A stretch of DNA of 64,000 nt from Pollenia angustigena (lineage: Eukaryota > Arthropoda > Insecta > Diptera > Polleniidae), in contig OV884059.1 in the NCBI GenBank assembly GCA_930367215.1, forward strand, positions 35,641,882 through 35,705,881, written 5' to 3'. Below are positions 10,936 to 21,480 of this stretch, piece by piece. Made by a program: the position numbers and the translations under genes. Position 1 is the first letter of the stretch, and every line of letters begins with the position of its first letter. The notes below the pieces were generated by a model. It made no database searches and was not told the DNA's origin. It was given only the letters and a program-made list of their open reading frames with translations.

Positions 10936-13796
10936 CCTAAATTTGGCCCCAGGGCCAAAAAAGTAAAATGAGTGAATTTGCTAGAAATACTTTTTTGAAA
11001 ACTTTATTCTACAAAAAACTAGCGCCCAAAAGGAAATGTATGTCAAATTGTAGATAAGGTGGCCCGCTACAACGCCCAATTCACAGAAATTAGTCAGAAG
11101 TCCTAAATTTGGCCCCAGGGCCAAAAAAGTAAAATGAGCGAATTGGCTAGAAATACTTTTTTGAAAACTTTATTCTACAAAAAACTAGCGCCCAAAATGA
11201 AATGTATGTCAAATTGTAGATAAGGTGGCCCGCTACAACGCCCAATTCACAGAAGTTAGTCAGAAGTCCTAAATTTGGCCCCAGGGCCAAAAAAGTAAAA
11301 TGAGCGAATTGGCTAGAAATACTTTTTTGAAAACTTTATTCTACAAAAAACTAGCGCCCAAAATGAAATGTATATCAAATTGTAGCTAAGGTGGCCCGCT
11401 ACAACGCCCAATTCACAGAAGTTAGTCAGAAGTCCTAAATTTGGCCCCAGGGCCAAAAAAGTAAAATGAGCGAATTGGCTAGAAATACTTTTTTGAAAAC
11501 TTTATTCTACAAAAAACTAGCGCCCAAAATGAAATGTATATCAAATTGTAGCTAAGGTGGCCCGCTACAACGCCCAATTCCCAGAAGTTAGTCAGAAGTC
11601 CTAAATTTGGCCCCAGGGCCAAAAAAGTAAAATGAGTAAATTGGCTAGAAATAGTTTTTTGAAAACTTTGTTCTACAAAAAACTAGCGCCCAAAATGAAA
11701 TGTATGTCAAATTGTAGATAAGGTGGCCCGCTACAACGCCCAATTCCCAGAAGTTAGTCAGAAGTCCTAAATTTGGCCCCAGGGCCAAAAAACTAAAATG
11801 AGCGAATTGGCTAGAAATACTTTTTTGAAAACTTTGTTCTACAAAAAACTAGCGCCCAAAATGAAATGTATGTCAAATTGTAGATAAGGTGGCCCGCTAC
11901 AACGCCCAATTCACAGAAGTTAGTCAGAAGTCCTAAATTTGGCCCCAGGGCCAAAAAAGTAAAATGAGCGAATTGGCTAGAAATACTTTTTTGAAAACTT
12001 TATTCTACAAAAAACTAGCGCCCTAAATTAAATGTATATCAAATTGTAGCTAAGATGGCCCGCTACAACGCCCAATTCACAGAAGTTAGTCAGAAGTCCT
12101 AAATTTGGCCCCAGGGCCAAATAAGTAAAATGAGTGAATTGGCTAGAAATAGTTTTTTGAAAACTTTGTTCTACAAAAAACTAGCGCCCAAAATGAAATG
12201 TATGTCAAATTGCAGCTAAGGTGGCCCGCTACAACGCCCAATTCACAGAAGTTAGTCAGAAGTCCTAAATTTGGCCCCAGGGCCAAATAAGTAAAATGAG
12301 TGAATTGGCTAGAAATAGTTTTTTGAAAACTTTGTTCTACAAAAAACTAGCGCCCAAAATGAAATGTATGTCAAATTGTAGATAAGGTGGCCCGCTACAA
12401 CGCCCAATTCACAGAAGTTAGTCAGAACTCCTAAATTTGGCCCCAGGGCCAAAAAAGTAAAATGAGCGAATTGGCTAGAAATACTTTTTTGAAAACTTTA
12501 TTCTACAAAAAACTAGCGCCCAAAATGAAATGTATATCAAATTGTAGCTTAGGTGGCCCGCTACAACGCCCAATTCCCAGAAGTTAGTCAGAAGTCCTAA
12601 ATTTGTCCCCAGGGCCAAAAAAGTAAAATGAGTAAATTGGCTAGAAATAGTTTTTTGAAAACTTTGTTCTACAAAAAACTAGCGCCCAAAATGAAATGTA
12701 TGTCAAATTGTAGATAAGGTGGCCCGCTACAACGCCCAATTCACAGAAGTTAGTCAGAAGTCCTAAATTTGGCCCCAGGGCCAAAAAAGTAAAATGAGTG
12801 AATTGGCTAGAAATACTTTTTTGAAAACTTTGTTCTACAAAAAACTAGCGCCCAAAATGAAATGTATGTCAAATTGTAGATAAGGTGGCCCGCTACAACG
12901 CCCAATTCACAGAAGTTAGTCAGAAGTCCTAAATTTGGCCCCAGGGCCAAAAAAGTAAAATGAGCGAATTGGCTAGAAATACTTTTTTGAAAACTTTATT
13001 CTACAAAAAACTAGCGCCCTAAATTAAATGTATATCAAATTGTAGCTAAGATGGCCCGCTACAACGCCCAATTCACAGAAGTTAGTCAGAAGTCCTAAAT
13101 TTGGCCCCAGGGCCAAATAAGTAAAATGAGTGAATTGGCTAGAAATAGTTTTTTGAAAACTTTGTTCTACAAAAAACTAGCGCCCAAAATGAAATGTATG
13201 TCAAATTGCAGCTAAGGTGGCCCGCTACAACGCCCAATTCACAGAAGTTAGTCAGAAGTCCTAAATTTGGCCCCAGGGCCAAATAAGTAAAATGAGTGAA
13301 TTGGCTAGAAATAGTTTTTTGAAAACTTTGTTCTACAAAAAACTAGCGCCCAAAATGAAATGTATGTCAAATTGCAGCTAAGGTGGCCCGCTACAACGCC
13401 CAATTCACAGAAGTTAGTCAGAAGTCCTAAATTTGGCCCCAGGGCCAAATAAGTAAAATGAGTGAATTATCTAGAAATACTTTTTTGAAAACTTTGTTCT
13501 ACAAAAAACTAGCGCTAAAAATGAAATGTATGTCAAGTTGCAGCTAAGGTGGCCCGCTACAACGCCCAATTCACAGAAGCTGGTCAGAAGTCCTAAATTT
13601 GGCCCCAGGGCCAAAAAAGTAAAATGAGTGAATTGGCTTGAAATAGTTTTTTTAAAACTTTGTTCTACAAAAAACTAGCGCCCAAAATGAAATGTATGTC
13701 AAATTGTAGCTAAGGTGGCCCGCTACAACGCCCAATTCGCAGAAGTTAGTCAGAAGTCCTAAATTTGGCCCCAGGGCCAAATAAGTAAAATGAGTG
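10936..13796 (+). repeat. 166-bp satellite array D with a six-monomer higher-order repeat
   Basis: About 17 direct monomers. Variant marks recur every 996 bp (6 x 166): 'gcgccctaaattaaatg' at about 12020 and about 13015, and 'gagtaaattggct' at about 11635 and about 12630. Monomers 4-9 therefore correspond one-to-one with monomers 10-15, a single unequal-exchange duplication. No coding potential; short frames across it are spurious. Confidence 0.95.
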
Positions 13797-14122
13797 AAGT
13801 TCAATAGAAATTTATGAGTGAAGTTTAATAGAAATTTATTTTTTTTTAAACTTAAAATATATATTTTTAAGGAATCCAACACAAACATTTGTAAACTAAT
13901 TTAAATATATTAGTTTTTCTAATAGTTTGTCGCAATATTTTAATTATTTATTATTTTATAAATAACATTTCCGGTTTTACTTTGTTATCTTGCCGAAATA
14001 CTCTCCCATACACCGAAAACAAGAAGAAGATATTATGCTCTATAAAATGGCTAAAGTTGCCATATATATTCACAATATTTCGCTATTTTAGCTTGGCCGC
14101 ACCTAAGTTTAGTTCTACTCGG
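13797..14122 (+). repeat. Terminal unit F, complete copy (right end of element X)
   Basis: Direct copy of unit F, the mirror of 9973-10299. It ends with 'cctaagtttagttctactcgg' at 14122. 14123-14403, up to the gypsy insertion, shows no recognisable feature. Confidence 0.85.
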
Positions 14123-14407
14123 CCAGAAATACTCAATTTTAATGAGGAGAAGAGAGACATATTTTGTTGATCTCTTTCTTTTGAGTGAAACAAGATTTAC
14201 TTTGTTAACTACTTTGTTATGTTCACGGAGATACTTCTAAAGACATTTTTATTTACTTATTTTACATGCAAAAAATATGTTATTTACACTCTTTCTTCAT
14301 AATCTCTCCATTACAATCAATTGCAAAAGGAGTATTAAGATTTTTAATAATGAAATTTGAAGATATTTATGGGAAAATGCATGGTGATAATAATAAAAAA
14401 ACATATG

Positions 14408-15091
14408 TGTAGCGGAGTATGACTGTTTATTAATAATTATGTTTATATTGTTATCTTTATTAAATGTTTTGTTCAATATAATTTAAATTGAAAGAATTCA
14501 TTCATTTACATAATTTTGCTTATTACATAAATATTTGTTCATTTATTTACAAGAGTGCAATTCATTAATTTATGTTTATTTTCTTTTATTGTTGGACTCA
14601 ATTGCTATTGTTCTCAATTATTATTGTTTCTCATTTCTTTTGTAAACTCTTGTAAAACATGTTTGACCACAATTGTTTTCTCAATTATTTTGTTCTTTTC
14701 TTACTAATGCAAGATATTTATATTTTTAAACTCAATTAAAATCACTCAATACTCATGTACCTATATGTAAAGCGATTAACGGATTATTTTTATTAAATTC
14801 ATTTTGATGGTATATATTTTAAAGAATTTTGGAAATAAAGATCATTTTTTTATGAACGCTTGAACTAGCAAGTAAACAGCCGTATTATTTGGAAGCTAAA
14901 GGAAATATTAATTAAAGAAGACAAATTAAGACTTTTTTTAGTCCGATTTGACTCTTGAAAAATAATAAATTAATAAAAAGTATTACTCAGCAAAGACGTT
15001 GATCGACTTGCTTGAGTTTACTCCTCAATAATTTAATAAATAAATAATAAAAAACACAATTAGAAAGGAAGATCGAATCTCCCTTCCTACA
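14408..15091 (+). repeat. 5' LTR of the gypsy-type element
   Basis: 684 bp, TGTAG...CTACA, preceded by the duplicated TATG. It contains an AATAAA polyadenylation signal within 'ggaaataaagatc' near 14834. It is AT-rich and has no coding frame. Confidence 0.95.
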
Positions 15092-15093
15092 AC

Positions 15094-15105
15094 TGGCGCC
15101 CAACG
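15094..15105 (+). promoter_or_regulatory. Primer binding site (tRNA-Lys type)
   Basis: TGGCGCCCAACG lies two bases after the 5' LTR. It is complementary to the 3' end of the insect tRNA-Lys(CUU) acceptor arm plus CCA, the usual minus-strand primer of several gypsy-group elements. Confidence 0.85.
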
Positions 15106-15372
15106 GAAAATTTTAATTGGACAACGAGGAAAATATGTTTTGGAATTGACGAAAATCTCATGTGATCATCATATCAACAAATTGTTGTTGTAATTTCATA
15201 AGCGTTTGTTTATTGCATTTTATTAGCATCATTAGTGTTGTTATTGTTGTATTTGATATTGTCACCCCGTTGTCGTTTGGCTAATTTAATAAATATAATT
15301 TCTCTTTTGCGCTTACCCTTGGAAGAGAAAAGTACTTTAAATTTTTTTCGATAATTTGAAAATTCGTACAAA

Positions 15373-15755
15373 ATGAGACGGAGTCCCAGAAACATACCTA
15401 CTGGCACAGATAGTCCAAATAACTCCCGTCCTGCACTAAATAGTGCTCAAACTCAGAATCAGAATGGCGATGAAATTCAAGCAGCGCATAGTAATCTTTC
15501 AGCCTTAAGCTCTAATCAGTCGCAAGCTCCAGTTAACATGGTTCTTACTGATAGTCAGTTCAGGGAACTTTAACTGTTAGACAGGGTGTAAAGTCCACAT
15601 TTAGTAGTTGTACTGCAAGATTTAATGGTGGTCGTAACTCCACAAAAATTGAAGATTTTCTAGCTACAATACTGGTTTATAAACAAGCAGAAAATATTTC
15701 CGATTCTTATGCCCTAACTAGTCTACCACTAATTTTAGAGGGCTACGCCTCTTGA
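15373..15755 (+). pseudogene. gag: gag N-terminal part, frameshifted and with a stop
   Basis: The ATG at 15373 opens a polar N-terminus (MRRSPRNIPTGTDSPNN...) of 66 codons that stops at TAA 15571. From about 15565 a different frame carries the expected gag core (FNGGRNSTKIEDFLATI), so a 1- or 2-nt indel lies near 15570. That frame then meets TGA at 15753, between YAS and WWQGVKNEA, in the conserved tryptophan region of gypsy capsid proteins. The same frame runs on uninterrupted into pol. Two independent lesions therefore separate the gag start from the rest. A programmed frameshift could explain the first but not the second. Confidence 0.8.
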
Positions 15756-18700
15756 TGGTGGCAAGGTGTAAAAAATGAGGCCAGAACTTTTGATGATGCA
15801 GTTGAGCTGTTGCGAAAAGCTTTTGCCCCACCAAAACCTGATTGGCGTATATATAACGAAATTTTTCAGGAAAAGCAAAAAATTTTTGAGTCTATTGATA
15901 TTTTCATATGTAGAAAACGAAGTTTGTTCGCACAATTATCTGAAAAACTCTCTGAGGCAACAATGCTCAATATGATATTTGGCCAACTAAATATTCAATT
16001 AAGAGAGAAAATATCTCGAGATAGCATTTCCAATTTTCAAGACCTATTAAGGAAAGCAAGAGATGTTGAACAGATTATTTCAGAGAACAAACAGGAAAGC
16101 ATACAAAGGGAAAAACCTGTTGAAAATCCCACAAAACCTAGTTTAAAATGCACCTACTGCAGAAAGAAAAACCATTTAGCCGAGAATTGTTTTAAGAAAA
16201 TTGAGGCTGAAAAACATAAACACGTAAAAGAACCGGAAACGAAACTTAATTGTTACGGATGTGGAGCAGCAGGATATTACCGCTCAAACTGCCCATCTTG
16301 TAACAAAGTTATTATAAATGGCGAAGAGGAAAAACTAGATTTTAACTCACTTCATGCATCGTTAGTAGGACGAAATGTACCAATTGTAAAAATAAACGTT
16401 TCAGGCTTGAATGGAAAAGCATATTTTGACACTGCAGCTAGAACTCGTGTAGCAGGATTTTATCTTTATCAAAAGTTAATCCAAAAAGGTGTTATTTTTC
16501 AAAAAGTATGTGCCGAAATTATTTTAGCTGACGGAGTCCCTCATAATGAAATTGTTCACTCTACTACAGTCGACATTATTATTGGCAATCGTTTTAAGAA
16601 AATTAAATTTATATGTCTACCAAAAGCTACATCAAACAGAACTCTGATTGGTATAGACTTACTTGAGGAAAATGGCATTGTTCTGGACTTAGCACAACGC
16701 ACATGGCATTTTAAAGATGAACCATTTAAAAACTTTGAATTTGAAGTAAGTCAGCCAGAAATTCTGAATCATGTAACGGTCTCAGAGAATGTTATGCCAA
16801 ATGAAGTAAAGGATTTCTTATCTTGGTTCGAAAAAGGAAATAATGAGTACTCGCCTAATGGTATAAAAAATATTTTTGGTAGCTCCATTCCCGAAAGCAT
16901 AGAATCACCAAAAAATTCAGATTTGTTTCCGCCTTTAAAAAGATCAAGATATAATGAATATTGCGATGAAATCTTTAAACCAATAGAACTAAATTCAGTT
17001 GATGTTAAACTACAGCCGCATGAGGCTCCACATTTGTTAAGCAATGAGAGGAAAATTCTAGAAAATCTTATAATTTCTGAAAAAGAAATATTTGAGGATA
17101 TTGAAATACCAATTTCGCATGTAGAACACTATATAAAAACAGGTTCCCATGACCCGATTTCAAATCCACCATACAGAATTTCACCAAAAATGAAAATTTT
17201 ATTAAAAAAAGAACTTGAGAGTATGCTGAAAAAGGGCGTGATAGAGGAGATGGAATCCCCGTGGGCATTTCCGGTTGTCTTAGTACCCAAAAAAGACGGT
17301 TCAATAAGATTATGTGTTGATTATCGTCGCTTAAATGCCATTACTACCACCGATACATATCCACTACCTCGAATTGATGACCTTCTACACTCAGCTAAAG
17401 CAACCCCATTCATGTCTACTCTAGACTTGCGTTCTGGGTACTGGCAAATAAAAGTCGCAGAAAAAGACAAAGAAAAAACAGCATTTACGACCCCATTCGG
17501 AATTTTCGTATTTAATCGTATGCCATTTGGATTGAAAAATGCTCCCGCCACCTTTCAAAGGTTAATCGATAAATTTCGGACTGGGCTTCCAAATATTTTA
17601 ATCTTAGCTTACCTTGATGACATAATTATTTGCTCAAAGGATTTAGAAACACATATTTCGGACCTTAAACAAACGTTTAAGAGGCTCAAGGAGTTTGGTC
17701 TTCATTTACATAGAGAAAAATGTTTTTTTTGCAAACCGGAAGTAAAATATTTGGGGCACATACTTACAACTGATGGGTTGCAGGTTGATCCGGAAAAAAC
17801 AAATGCAATAATAATGCGACCAAATCCAAGAAATCCAAAAGAAGTTTTATCATTTCTACAAACCTGTTCATGGTACAGGCGTTTTATCAATATGTTCGCA
17901 AACATATCAAAACCATTATCTGATTTAACAAAAAAGAATACAGTTTGGAAATGGACAGAAAAAGAACAAAATGCCGTCAATAAGTTAAAAATATTGTTAA
18001 CTTCACCTCCAATTTTGCAACAAGCTAATGAAAATTTGCCTTTTGTTTTAAAAACAGATGCCAGCAACTACGCAATCGGAGCTGTTTTACTCCAGGGGGA
18101 GAAGGAATCAGAACACCCCATAGAATACGCTAGTCGTTTACTACTTCCGGCAAAAAGGAACTACTCTACTACGGAACGGGAAGCTTTAGCGGTTGTTTGG
18201 GCAGTTTCAAAGTTTAGAGGATATATAGAAGGCTCTGAAGTTTTAGTTCTAACTGACCATCAGCCACTTAAATGGTTGTTTAGTTTAAAATGCCCAACAG
18301 GACGTCTTGCAAGATGGGCATTGCAACTGCAAACCTATAATATAAAATTCGAGTATAATCCAGGTCGTCAAAATGTGGTAGCAGATACTCTTTCGAGACC
18401 TCCATGCCCACTAGAGGGCCACAATGACGTTAAATGTGAATGCATGTCAGTATATATTGACTTTCCCCAAAAAGGAGCAAATGATTTTAGAAATGCTCAA
18501 ATGGAAGACCCAGATATAAAATCGATTATAGAATCTTTTGAAAATAATGACGAAAATGTCACTAGACATACCAGTAGAGGATACATGATGTTAGATGGTG
18601 TCTTATATAGATATTGTTCGTCGGAAGATTCAGAAAACGGACAGCTCGTGGTACCTCATTCGATGCGTAGCATGATTCTTTTCAATTACCACGATAGCCC

Positions 18701-19892
18701 TATAGCTGGTCATTACGGAATCGACAAAACTATTAGTCGAATAACTCCACACTATTATTGGCCAAAAATGAGGTCTCAGATAACAGAGTATGTAAAATCG
18801 TGTATTGAATGTAAACGTTACAAACCAACAAACATGAAACCTGCCGGTCTTCTTCAAACTGTCTGCAGCAATCGTAGATTCGAGATTGTAGCTGTTGATT
18901 TATTTGGCCCACTTCCCACTACACCGCAAGGTAATCAATGGATACTAATTGTAGAGGATTTATGTAGTCGATGGACGGAATTGTTTCCACTTAAAATAGC
19001 ATCCGCTGAAAACTGTGCTCTTACACTGCTAAATGAAATCTTTCTTAGATATGGTATACCACGTCGCCTCCATTCAGATAATGGAACCCAATTTATATCG
19101 GCTGTAATGCAAAAGTTGACCTATTGCCTTGGTATTCAGCAATCGTTTACCCCTGTTTACCACCCAGAAGCTAATCCAGTTGAAAGGAAAAATCGGGATC
19201 TTAAAGTACAACTATCTATATGTGTTGGCACAGACCATACAACTTGGGACTTAAAGTTACCCTCAATAAGATTTGCCATGAATACAGTAAAATGTGCAAC
19301 AACAAGATATTCTGCCGCATATCTTACTTTTGGACGTGAGCTGAGAACACCAATAGAAGTTCAAAATGACTTAAGAGCAATCGTCAATGCTGAAAATTTT
19401 GTACCGCAGATAACACCGCATTTACTTCGCCTTGCTGATACGCTTAAGTTTGCAAAAGAATCAGAAGAAAATATGCAGGACAAAAATAAAACGTATGCCG
19501 ATCGAAAACGAAAACCACAACAAGATATAAAAATTGGAGATAAAGTACTAATTTCTACACATATTTTAAGCAAAAAAGACAATAGTTTGACAGCAAAATT
19601 TGTACCACGCAGAGATGGCCCATATATCGTTATAAATAAAAAGGGTACATCATGTTACACTATTGCAGACGTGAATAAACCTAATATTCCTTTGTCGACA
19701 TACCACGTCTCAGATTTAACGTTATACAAGGGAAATGCTGACAACCCGGTATATGCCATAAGAGGTAGAGGACGTCCGAAAAATCCTAAAGACAATGGCA
19801 TAAATTCAACAACAAATGATAACGTAGATACAACTAAAAACGAACACAAAGATGTATCTAATAACAACACAAACATACAACAAAAAAAATAG
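15756..19892 (+). CDS. pol: gag C-terminus and pol polyprotein of gypsy-type element
   Basis: An open frame of about 1,370 codons after the TGA at 15753. The end of capsid is followed by a CCHC knuckle (CTYCRKKNHLAENC, about 100 codons in) and a second, degenerate knuckle (CYGCGAAGYYRSNC) lacking the histidine. The protease has a DTA active site (FDTAART). The RT shows VDYRRLN, FNRMPFGLKNAP and catalytic YLDD (17610-17621). RNase H shows KTDASNYAIGAVL, TEREALAVVWA and LTDHQPLKW. Integrase has an HHCC zinc finger (HDSPIAGHYG ... CIECKRY) and the D, D, E triad in VDLFGP, HSDNGTQF and NPVERKNRD with about 35-residue spacing. The lysine-rich C-terminus has no clear chromodomain. The enzymatic half looks intact and could supply functions in trans, whereas gag is broken. 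The exact clade is not assigned. Confidence 0.95.
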   Translation, partial: WWQGVKNEARTFDDAVELLRKAFAPPKPDWRIYNEIFQEKQKIFESIDIFICRKRSLFAQLSEKLSEATMLNMIFGQLNIQLREKISRDSISNFQDLLRKARDVEQIISENKQESIQREKPVENPTKPSLKCTYCRKKNHLAENCFKKIEAEKHKHVKEPETKLNCYGCGAAGYYRSNCPSCNKVIINGEEEKLDFNSLHASLVGRNVPIVKINVSGLNGKAYFDTAARTRVAGFYLYQKLIQKGVIFQKVCAEIILADGVPHNEIVHSTTVDIIIGNRFKKIKFICLPKATSNRTLIGIDLLEENGIVLDLAQRTWHFKDEPFKNFEFEVSQPEILNHVTVSENVMPNEVKDFLSWFEKGNNEYSPNGIKNIFGSSIPESIESPKNSDLFPPLKRSRYNEYCDEIFKPIELNSVDVKLQPHEAPHLLSNERKILENLIISEKEIFEDIEIPISHVEHYIKTGSHDPISNPPYRISPKMKILLKKELESMLKKGVIEEMESPWAFPVVLVPKKDGSIRLCVDYRRLNAITTTDTYPLPRIDDLLHSAKATPFMSTLDLRSGYWQIKVAEKDKEKTAFTTPFGIFVFNRMPFGLKNAPATFQRLIDKFRTGLPNILILAYLDDIIICSKDLETHISDLKQTFKRLKEFGLHLHREKCFFCKPEVKYLGHILTTDGLQVDPEKTNAIIMRPNPRNPKEVLSFLQTCSWYRRFINMFANISKPLSDLTKKNTVWKWTEKEQNAVNKLKILLTSPPILQQANENLPFVLKTDASNYAIGAVLLQGEKESEHPIEYASRLLLPAKRNYSTTEREALAVVWAVSKFRGYIEGSEVLVLTDHQPLKWLFSLKCPTGRLARWALQLQTYNIKFEYNPGRQNVVADTLSRPPCPLEGHNDVKCECMSVYIDFPQKGANDFRNAQMEDPDIKSIIESFENNDENVTRHTSRGYMMLDGVLYRYCSSEDSENGQLVVPHSMRSMILFNYHDSPIAGHYGIDKTISRITPHYYWPKMRSQITEYVKSCIECKRYKPTNMKPAGLLQTVCSNRRFEIVAVDLFGPLPTTPQGNQWILIVEDLCSRWTELFPLKIASAENCALTLLNEIFLRYGIPRRLHSDNGTQFISAVMQKLTYCLGIQQSFTPVYHPEANPVERKNRDLKVQLSICVGTDHTTWDLKLPSIRFAMNTVKCATTRYSAAYLTFGRELRTPIEVQNDLRAIVNAENFVPQITPHLLRLADTLKFAKESEENMQDKNKTYADRKRKPQQDIKIGDKVLISTHILSKKDNSLTAKFVPRRDGPYIVINKKGTSCYTIADVNKPNIPLSTYHVSDLTLYKGNADNPVYAIRGRGRPKNPKDNGINSTTNDNVDTTKNEHKDVSNNNTNIQQKK

Positions 19893-20039
19893 TCCGCCAA
19901 CTAAAAATGCAAAAACAAACTGCGATCACACATCACAGCATCCTAAAACTCATTTATCAATCAGAAGATCCGAACGTAAAAGGAAACGACCTACAAAGTT
20001 GGAAAATTAGCTGTCACATCATCGGGACGATTTCTGAGC

Positions 20040-20052
20040 CAGAGGGGGAGTA
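20040..20052 (+). promoter_or_regulatory. Polypurine tract
   Basis: 'cagagggggagta' directly precedes the TGTAG of the 3' LTR, the expected plus-strand primer site. Confidence 0.8.
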
Positions 20053-20736
20053 TGTAGCGGAGTATGACTGTTTATTAATAATTATGTTTATATTGTTATC
20101 TTTATTAAATGTTTTGTTCAATATAATTTAAATTGAAAGAATTCATTCATTTACATAATTTTGCTTATAACATAAATATTTGTTCATTTATTTACAAGAG
20201 TGCAATTCATTAATTTATGTTTATTTTCTTTTATTGTTGGACTCAATTGCTATTGTTCTCAATTATTATTGTTTCTCATTTCTTTTGTAAACTCTTGTAA
20301 AACATGTTTGACCACAATTGTTTTCTCAATTATTTTGTTCTTTTCTTACTAATGCAAGATATTTATATTTTTAAACTCAATTAAAATCACTCAATACTCA
20401 TGTACCTATATGTAAAGCGATTAACGGATTATTTTTATTAAATTCATTTTGATGGTATATATTTTAAAGAATTTTGGAAATAAAGATCATTTTTTTATGA
20501 ACGCTTGAACTAGCAAGTAAACAGCCGTATTATTTGGAAGCTAAAGGAAATATTAATTAAAGAAGACAAATTAAGACTTTTTTTAGTCCGATTTGACTCT
20601 TGAAAAATAATAAATTAATAAAAAGTATTACTCAGCAAAGACGTTGATCGACTTGCTTGAGTTTACTCCTCAATAATTTAATAAATAAATAATAAAAAAC
20701 ACAATTAGAAAGGAAGATCGAATCTCCCTTCCTACA
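20053..20736 (+). repeat. 3' LTR of the gypsy-type element
   Basis: 684 bp, the same length as the 5' LTR and differing at a single noticed position. It is followed by TATG. Confidence 0.95.
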
Positions 20737-20740
20737 TATG

Positions 20741-21480
20741 GAAAAATCAAACGTTCGCGACCCGTACGTTCGCGTCCGGTACATAAGCCAATTAAACAAA
20801 AACCAAGAGATATTTTATTTTGTAAATACTGGATGGAGACGTACATTAATACACTCTTAAAATAAATTAATCACTTTTGAATATTCCGTTCCATTACGCA
20901 CATTTTTACATTTCAGTACTGTCAGCCAAAGTTGACTTCTATTTTGCGTACGTTCGTGACCACATGTTTATAACTATGTATCATTATAAAAAATTTAAAC
21001 TCGATGACATCCATCTTTTGCACTAAACTTAGAGCTATCCAAATGCTATCGAATCGCCGAAAAAAAAAAAATGATAGGAATAGTTTTGTTTTCTATATTA
21101 TTTGTAAATCAAAAGCGTACGAACGTACGTTAGTGACCCCAGGAAATGCCCATATATAAAATATTTAATTAAAAAATTACAAAAATCAGGTATAGTAAGG
21201 AACATAAAATTATTATTTTTAAAGAAGATGAAAGTTCGGTTGGTGTATGAAATTAGTTTTGTAACATATTTCTATACATATTTAATTTTTTTTATTTTAA
21301 ACTATAGCAACAAGATTCATAAGACTGTAGCAATAATTTGTTTGAATTAAATTCGATATAGTATTTACATAAAGGCGATTTCTTTGCTTTGTTTTTATCA
21401 TATTTTGGTAGGAAAAATCGTTTGCAATTTTTAAATTGTACTAAATTTGCACTGCAGTACTTTATTACTTTTGCACTGCT
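20741..21480. other. No gene; cluster of CGTACG-type motifs
   Basis: Between the gypsy element and the right end of the inner hAT-like element I see no coding sequence. 'cgtacgttcg' or its inverse occurs at about 20773, 20949 and 21118-21130, in the forms 'cccgtacgttcgcg', 'gcgtacgttcgtgac' and 'gcgtacgaacgtacgtt'. They may be the remains of inverted ends of a further small element. Confidence 0.4.

Larger units (their letters stand above)
9973..14122. mobile_element. Foldback-like element X made of inverted 166-bp satellite arrays
   Basis: The outer ends are inverted copies: CCGAGCAGAACTAAAC starting at 9973, and CCGAGTAGAACTAAAC read inward from 14122. Each is followed by the same roughly 300-bp unit F and then by satellite arrays pointing inward (C, about 4 monomers; D, about 17 monomers). 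The two arms meet directly at about 10935 with no spacer. Unequal, tandem-repeat-filled long inverted repeats are typical of foldback-type elements such as Drosophila FB or Galileo. No transposase and no clear target duplication were found, so the assignment is structural only. Confidence 0.7.
14408..20736 (+). mobile_element. Ty3/gypsy LTR retrotransposon, near full length, recent
   Basis: A 6.3-kb element flanked by a 4-bp duplication TATG (14404-14407 and 20737-20740). Two 684-bp LTRs (14408-15091 and 20053-20736) begin TGTAGCGG and end CCTACA. I count only one difference between them ('gcttattac' versus 'gcttataac'), so insertion was recent. The order is LTR, tRNA-Lys primer site, gag, protease, RT, RNase H, integrase, polypurine tract, LTR, which is the gypsy order (integrase last). 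There is no env-like frame between the pol stop and the 3' LTR. Gag is disrupted, so this copy is unlikely to move on its own. Confidence 0.95.

Noticed and set aside
4144..13796. CRISPR-like regular repeat arrays
   Set aside because: The repeats are contiguous 166-bp satellite monomers without spacers, in an insect-type genome. They are not CRISPR.
16769..19900. Several minus-strand ORFs opposite gypsy pol
   Set aside because: They are antisense shadows of the pol reading frame.
19893..20131. env gene downstream of pol in the gypsy element
   Set aside because: Only about 160 bp separate the pol stop from the 3' LTR; the short frame there enters the LTR and has no membrane-protein features.
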